DNA from: Amoebophrya sp. AT5.2
Lineage: Eukaryota; Sar; Dinophyceae; Syndiniales; Amoebophryaceae
Length of the DNA stretch: 12,436 nucleotides
Direction: 5' to 3'
Assembly (NCBI GenBank): GCA_005223375.1
Contig: RXOD01005806.1
Location: 1 to 12,436 of the forward strand
Shown: positions 8,223-12,436 of the stretch, piece after piece
Layout of the letters: every line of letters starts with the position of its first letter
Position numbering within the stretch: the first letter of the stretch is position 1
The notes under the pieces: generated by a model
Seen by the model: only the letters and a program-made list of their open reading frames with translations
What the model was told of the DNA's origin: nothing
Databases searched by the model: none
Made by a program: the position numbers and the translations under genes

Positions 8223-9622
8223 ATCCGTCTGCAGATGGCTACGACCGCCCGATGGGGATGGCTACGCCGACTGCGACCTATTCTAAGCGCCTCGGTTTCG
8301 GATGCGGATACAGTGTGTCGCCCCTCGGGGCATCGAAAAGTCGGGACGCGCTGGTGGGCCGCGCGAAACCAGCCGCACACACACGATGCGCTCCGCGACG
8401 CGTACGAGAGGGACCACCCACAGCGCCCCGACCTCCAGGAACGCGCACGTTTTTCGTCGCAACGCGCCACTCATGCAGACCGTCGAGACCGCGGAAACGG
8501 GCTGCGAGCGATCGCAGTAGTTTCGCCGCGCAATGGTCGTGCTTTGGCCGTGACGGTGACACCTGAGACTCGTTGTTTGTTTTGCACCCACGGTTCACTC
8601 CGCATGCCGGCCTGTGGTTGTGTTTGTAGCTGCTTATAGTTGCAGCCAACTAGTTGTACCGGCGGCGTTTCCGTTTGGTTAGTTCTATGCGCCGCAATGG
8701 TTGCATACAGATACCAGTGAATGTAGACATTTTCCTTGCTCTATTTCGACCCGCGAGGCTGCCGGTTGGTTCGTGGTTGTGGGAAGGAGACAACTATTTT
8801 CTTTTTCCTCAAGCATACTTATTAAATTAAGGTCGCACACACGACAATGAATGTAAATCTTTGAACTAAGATGAGCCCCCGCTGCTCGTACTGTCAAAGT
8901 GAAGAATAGTCCTAGCGCTAACAACTAGTTTACTTTTTGGTGAAACAGAAACACGCGCGAACACAACGCTGGAACCAAGTGTAGTTGTGCGGGTGTCGAA
9001 GCGCCATGGAGTAACTGCGTTAATTTTAATATGGACGTTGTGGGAGCGCGAGCGCCGCGACTCATGGCCTTAGGAGACCACCTCTGCCGCCTGCCGTCTC
9101 GTCGTTCGCGAGAGCGAATTTTGCGTTTCAGCCAGTCTTTGTGTTCATTTAGAAGTGAGTTGCGAGTATCCGACTGGAAAAACACAGAGCGACGAGGCTG
9201 TACTGTTCCGTTCGACTTTCATCAGGGCGCACTTTCGCATCGCCTATCTCTCCGCCGAATTTGAGCATGAGCACTCCGTCGAATCAGTGTCGACCATTCG
9301 TGCTGCGGTAGATTCTTTTTTCGTAGTTTTTTATTGAGCCCGAGTGGTTCGTGCTTCTTTCGCCTGCCCGACGACGTAATGAAGGATGCAATACCGTCCG
9401 ACTTGCTTCTCTGGTAATTCGGAAATGACAGCCCCTCTTTTCGCGAGCCTATCACCTTCCGGTGTACGGCATCAAAAGAACTCTTCGAGCGCCCCAAGTC
9501 AAAAGTACTCCCGTACTTCAATTGTTGCTCAAAAATCACTTCGTACAAGGGCCGTTTCAACACCCTGGGATAAGAAGTAGACCAGCAGAGCGTCGCAGCT
9601 TACAGAAATCTATCGCGCGAAA
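8223..9622. other. Spacer after the GT13 gene: GC-rich block, then AT-richer sequence
   Basis: 8223-8640 is GC-rich and open in several frames, including the GT13 exon-4 frame beyond its single TAG (to 8637-8639). It may be 3' untranslated sequence or an alternative C-terminal extension. 8640-8920 is AT-richer with no coding signal. 8925-9599 holds a minus-strand frame interrupted only by two adjacent TGA codons, described separately. A plus-strand frame at 9031-9264 begins with ATG and encodes a basic 77-residue product; it overlaps the minus frame and I cannot support it as a gene. The last ~100 nt should hold the promoter of the 9623 gene. Confidence 0.5.
8925..9599 (-). CDS. Possible minus-strand gene fragment or decayed gene (unrecognised)
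   Basis: Read on the minus strand, one frame is open from 9599 down to the stop at 8925-8927. Its only interruption is a tandem TGA-TGA at 9219-9224. The upstream half contains RPLYEVIFEQQLKYG and a Lys/Arg/Ser-rich middle; the downstream half contains NSLLNEHKDWLKRK and a basic stretch. Between them, at 9174-9188, is a good acceptor (CTCTGTGTTTTTCCAG on the minus strand), so the TGA pair could lie in an intron. A phase-matching donor, AAG|GTGATA at about 9455, exists. There is no in-frame ATG in the upstream half. A first exon would have to lie under the plus-strand gene at 9623, which argues against an intact gene. It may be a pseudogene or chance. Confidence 0.25.
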
Positions 9623-10170
9623 ATGCCGCCAGCCAGCGGAGTTGGGATCACTTCCATCCCGCGGCAGTGCGACTTCGACGGCAACCTCAAGCAATGCTCT
9701 CAGTTCCACAAGCAATCAAATTGCAACAAACCAAGTCAGAAGGTACTCTTACGTAACACACTTTCTTTAGAATGGATTACGACATCCGACGATTAAATAC
9801 TGCTTCTTGCTAGTGCTTCTCATGAACAACCAGGACCGACGACTTCCGATCAAAGCTTCGTATGATGCTTTTTAAAAGTTTTACAGCAAACTTTCGTGGG
9901 AAAATATAAAACAAAATATTAATTTGAGTTTTGCGACCACTACAACAGCCTGCGGTGACGAAGGTGCGTGACGCGCAATGGATCCGGAAAAAGCCAGATC
10001 TGTTTTTCAATAGCGCGCGGTACCTGCAGGAGGTCGAGCGGGTGAAGGCCAATTCGCCTCGTGGCGAGCCGATTGAGCTACCAAAGAAACCTGGGGTCTC
10101 CTCAACGGCATCAGCATGCGCTGGCGGAAGCACGTACACGGAAGTGCTGATGCGCCAGATGGGATACTGA
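9623..10170 (+). CDS. Small 113-residue protein with evenly spaced cysteines, two exons
   Basis: Exon 1 (9623-9742) encodes 40 residues and exon 2 (9949-10170) 73 residues plus TGA. They join in phase 0 as PSQK-PAVTK. ATG 9623 is the first ATG after an in-frame TAG at 9578-9580. Exon 1 carries cysteines at 16, 25 and 34, eight residues apart, with a His at 29 (CDFDGNLKQCSQFHKQSNC). This recalls a metal-binding or disulfide module but matches neither the CCHC knuckle nor the CCCH finger nor the twin CX9C spacing. Exon 2 is a basic helix-rich region (RDAQWIRKKPDLFFNSARYL) followed by a Lys/Pro linker and the tail TYTEVLMRQMGY. No signal peptide or membrane segment is seen. The compact design suggests a small conserved subunit of a complex, possibly mitochondrial or RNA-associated, but this is inference. 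I do not recognise a family. Confidence 0.65.
9743..9948 (+). other. Intron of the small cysteine-protein gene (206 nt, GT-AG, phase 0)
   Basis: The donor is CAGAAG|GTACTC and the acceptor CTACAACAG|CCTGCG. It is clearly AT-richer than both exons, with several A/T runs (9870-9930). Reading through without splicing stops after 17 more residues. Confidence 0.7.
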
Positions 10171-11493
10171 GCGCTGAAGATCGTCGGGAGAGTGGGGCAC
10201 CTTTACGTAAGGTTGCCTCGTTTCGGACGAGCTCGAAAGTCGATGTAGAAGTAGAGAAACATTTTGCCCGAGTATTCCGATTCCGAAGTGGAGGTACAGT
10301 AGCCGTTGCGTTGACGCAAGTGCAACGCGCTGTCACTGCATAGGAAGCAAGTTCCAAAAAGCAACGGTTGGAATTGGAAATAGTGGATGCCGTCAGTCTC
10401 AGTCTGTTACACTACCTAGTACCACACAACTGATCATCTCTATCTCCTGCTTATCGATACCGACGTTGCAGCAGATGGTTCTGATAGATTCTGAAGACAC
10501 GAAAATGTACCCAAGAAAAGGCGTACCCCCTTGTTTTGCCCTTCACGAAAGAAAATCAACTCGCTCGATGTAAAGGCACTGAGGTCGCCTGGATCGTAAA
10601 TGAATTACTAACTTTATGTTGGGAACTGCGGCCATCTTCCAAGCCGATCAGCGGCAGTAGGAATAGTTTTCAATTTCAACGGCACTGCGGTCGTCGTGAT
10701 ACCGTCCGGGAAGGAACTCCGACGGTTCGCATGAGAAGACGCGGTTGACGACGAGAACTAATAATTGGCGGAAGGACATCGACATCAAGGAGGATGAGGA
10801 TCCTTTGTGGTGTTCGTTCCGGGTCGCACTTTCGTTGATAGGAGAGAAAGGGAGGACGGCAATCCGAAGTGAGCTGCAGCTCGAGGTCGAGAGAAGAAAA
10901 AACACAGCGAAACATCAAAGCGGATTTGCCGGAGTCAAATAGTGGAGCAGCCTAGTTCCAATTTACCTCCCGTAGAGAGCACAGGCTTACTGACTGTGAC
11001 TTTGCTCTGATTTATGATCTTCACATGCTCATGCGCAACAAGGGCAAGGAACAACTGGCTATACTTCCTTGTTCGAGCCTAATGATGCACGCCTTAGCTG
11101 CGTAAGCCTGTTCATCTCAGTACAAAGCAAAACATTGCGATTCGCACCAAGATTTAGTGCATTTATCTACGTACTATGAAGCAGAAGCACCTGCACCGCA
11201 AGATGAACTGCAATTAGTAAATTAAGTAATTGCCGCTTTCTTAAATCTTTAAGAATAGTTTTCACTGCGATTACGCTCTATGAATGTGAATCCTCTTCTA
11301 GGACGGGTGTGACTTCGATCTTTCGGACTGTACTAGAAGTAAAGGCAGACGCTGACGCGTAGCTCGGCATCGGCTACTAGATGTGTGTGAGGTAGACGTT
11401 GTAGTCGGACTTGGAGTCGGTCTGTCTCTACTGCTTCGCCATTCTAGTTGTCGCGGCGAAGGTGAAGCGTGCTCGCGCACGGCATTCATCGCC
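10171..11493. other. Intergenic spacer with one possible unassigned exon
   Basis: A plus-strand frame open at 10700-10942 ends in TAG and encodes a charged segment (WRKDIDIKEDEDPLWCSFRV then RSELQLEVERRK) that looks protein-like. It has no ATG and no clear acceptor, so it is not called as a gene. TACTAAC, a perfect yeast-type branch-point sequence, occurs near 10605-10611. A second plus frame (10116-10343) overlaps the end of the upstream gene and was rejected. 10950-11380 is AT-richer without coding signal. 11380-11493 is the probable leader of the next gene. Confidence 0.45.
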
Positions 11494-12436
11494 ATGGCCT
11501 CATCCGTTTTGCTTCGCCTCCGTCTGGAGGGTCTCGACGTGACTTCGGATTTGTCCATCCTTTCTCTCACCTGGTGCGTCCGGAAGTTTCTGCTCACACT
11601 CGAGAAGCAGCCCGCCACCGGTTCCTACCTTGCGTGCATCCCTGGCACCCTTCCGGAAGTCTGCGACCACCTATGGAGCGTGCAGGAGCTGTTTCTGAAG
11701 CAGATCCTGCCCACGCCCGGGGACAAGGACGCTACCACGACGCTGCTGACGCTGTCGCTGCGCGAGCTGCTGGACCCCAACTTGGACTACGATTCCGGCT
11801 TCTACGAAAACGCGGTGTGTCTAGACGACAACTCGGCCCTGGTCGTGCACTTGCAGCTGCAGCTGCTCCCCGCGATCCGTCTCACGACAGAGGGCTTTGT
11901 GAACCTCCCCATGCTGCACAGAAACGAGGAAAAGGTGGGCAATCGATTTCATTCCGCCTCCGTTGTACCGTAGTTAAGTATGGTCATTTCCCAAGCACAA
12001 TGGCGAGACCGTGAGCGTGACCGAGAAAGTGTCCCAAAAGTAGCAAACTACTAGCAAGGAAAAGCACTCGCTACATGTTCATGTACAGCTACAGCTTGAG
12101 CTTTTACTTCGTTGAACGTCTTGCTATCTCAGATCCGTCCCGTCCAGTGGCACTACGTCCTCCGCCTCCGGCTTGTGAATTCAGCCGCCAACGTGCGGCA
12201 GCTGATTTCCGGTACAACGAGTGGGGCGGAGGAAGGCGCTCGAGAGAAGGACGAGGATCAGCTGCTAGCCGTGCGCGTGCGCGGCATCGTCCAGAATGCG
12301 AGGCAGTCTGTGTTTTCGCTAGTTTTCGTTACGAGCTGGGACGAGGCGCTCGAGACGCTGCGAGAGTTGCAGGAACAGTGCGTGGTGCTCGTAAACCGGA
12401 CGGCGACGGAGGGCGGCGGCGGACGGTTGCCGCCGG
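11494..12436 (+). CDS. 5' part of an unrecognised gene (first two exons, runs off the right edge)
   Basis: Exon 1 (11494-11934) encodes 147 residues and exon 2 runs from 12133 past the end; they join in phase 0. The start is ATG 11494 in a strong context (GCCATGG). The frame is open upstream but contains no earlier ATG. The N-terminus (MASSVLLRLRLEGLDVTSDL) alternates hydrophobic and charged residues like beta strands. Leu-rich helical stretches follow (CDHLWSVQELFLKQIL, TLLTLSLRELLD). Exon 2 continues with strand-like WHYVLRLRLVNSA, an acidic low-complexity loop (SGAEEGAREKDEDQ), then QSVFSLVFVTSWDEALETLR. No membrane segment or known motif is seen. The upstream acceptor is ambiguous: CTCAG at 12132 and GTCCAG at 12147 are both in frame and differ by the five residues IRPVQ. 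I do not recognise the family. Confidence 0.7.
11935..12132 (+). other. Intron of the right-edge gene (198 nt, GT-AG, phase 0)
   Basis: The donor is GAAAAG|GTGGGC and the acceptor TGCTATCTCAG|ATCCGT. The frame stops at 11971-11973 (TAG) if it is not spliced. An alternative acceptor 15 nt downstream (CCCGTCCAG|TGG) would keep the frame. Confidence 0.75.
12073..12086. repeat. Inverted repeat TACATG-TT-CATGTA in the right-edge intron
   Basis: Perfect 6-nt arms with a 2-nt centre lie about 45 nt before the acceptor. It is one of several short palindromes found within or next to introns in this window. Confidence 0.6.

Noticed and set aside
9031..9264. Plus-strand ATG frame of 77 codons with a GTGAGT donor-like site at about 9154
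   Set aside because: Basic, low-information product, overlaps the longer minus frame, and no downstream exon could be joined with confidence.
10116..10343. Plus-strand ATG frame of 75 codons overlapping the end of the small cysteine-protein gene
   Set aside because: Its first third overlaps the better-supported exon in another frame and the rest has no recognisable feature.
1..12436. Prokaryotic features, CRISPR arrays, tRNA/rRNA genes, dinoflagellate spliced-leader sequence, complete transposons
   Set aside because: I scanned by eye for regularly spaced repeats, tRNA T-loop patterns, TTTTGGCTCAAG-like leader sequence and transposase motifs and found none.

Overview
The window reads as nuclear DNA of a microbial eukaryote (protist). 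The coding blocks are GC-rich, with G/C-ending codons. They are broken by short, AT-richer GT...AG introns of about 130-206 nt and separated by 1-1.4 kb intergenic spacers. There are no operons, Shine-Dalgarno sites, tRNA or rRNA genes, CRISPR arrays or insertion sequences. The lineage cannot be fixed from sequence alone. Long low-complexity insertions inside enzymes, many orphan proteins and introner-like introns would suit an alveolate such as a syndinian dinoflagellate (Amoebophrya-like), but this is a guess.

Layout, left to right, with all confident genes on the + strand: (1) the 3' end of a gene for a coiled-coil protein, ending at 517; (2) a spacer with AT-rich, TATA-like stretches; (3) an orphan 656-residue protein, 1730-3700, apparently uninterrupted; (4) a spacer; (5) the best-identified gene, 4810-8222. 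It has four exons and encodes a 1004-residue type II membrane glycosyltransferase of family GT13 (the GnT-I / POMGnT1 superfamily), with a very long cytosolic tail and a large low-complexity insertion inside the catalytic domain; (6) a spacer that includes a GC-rich block after the GT13 stop and a curious minus-strand open frame; (7) a small two-exon gene, 9623-10170, for a 113-residue protein with three evenly spaced cysteines; (8) a spacer with one possible orphan exon; (9) the first two exons of an unrecognised gene that runs off the right edge (11494 onward).

The genes show no common pathway. The GT13 enzyme would act in the Golgi, adding GlcNAc to glycoprotein glycans. The others have no function that can be named from sequence. 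The main points for a second look are the GT13 gene and its insertion, and its three near-equal-sized introns with duplicated splice-junction sequence and an 18-bp perfect palindrome. Also notable are the minus-strand frame at 8925-9599 and the small triple-cysteine protein.
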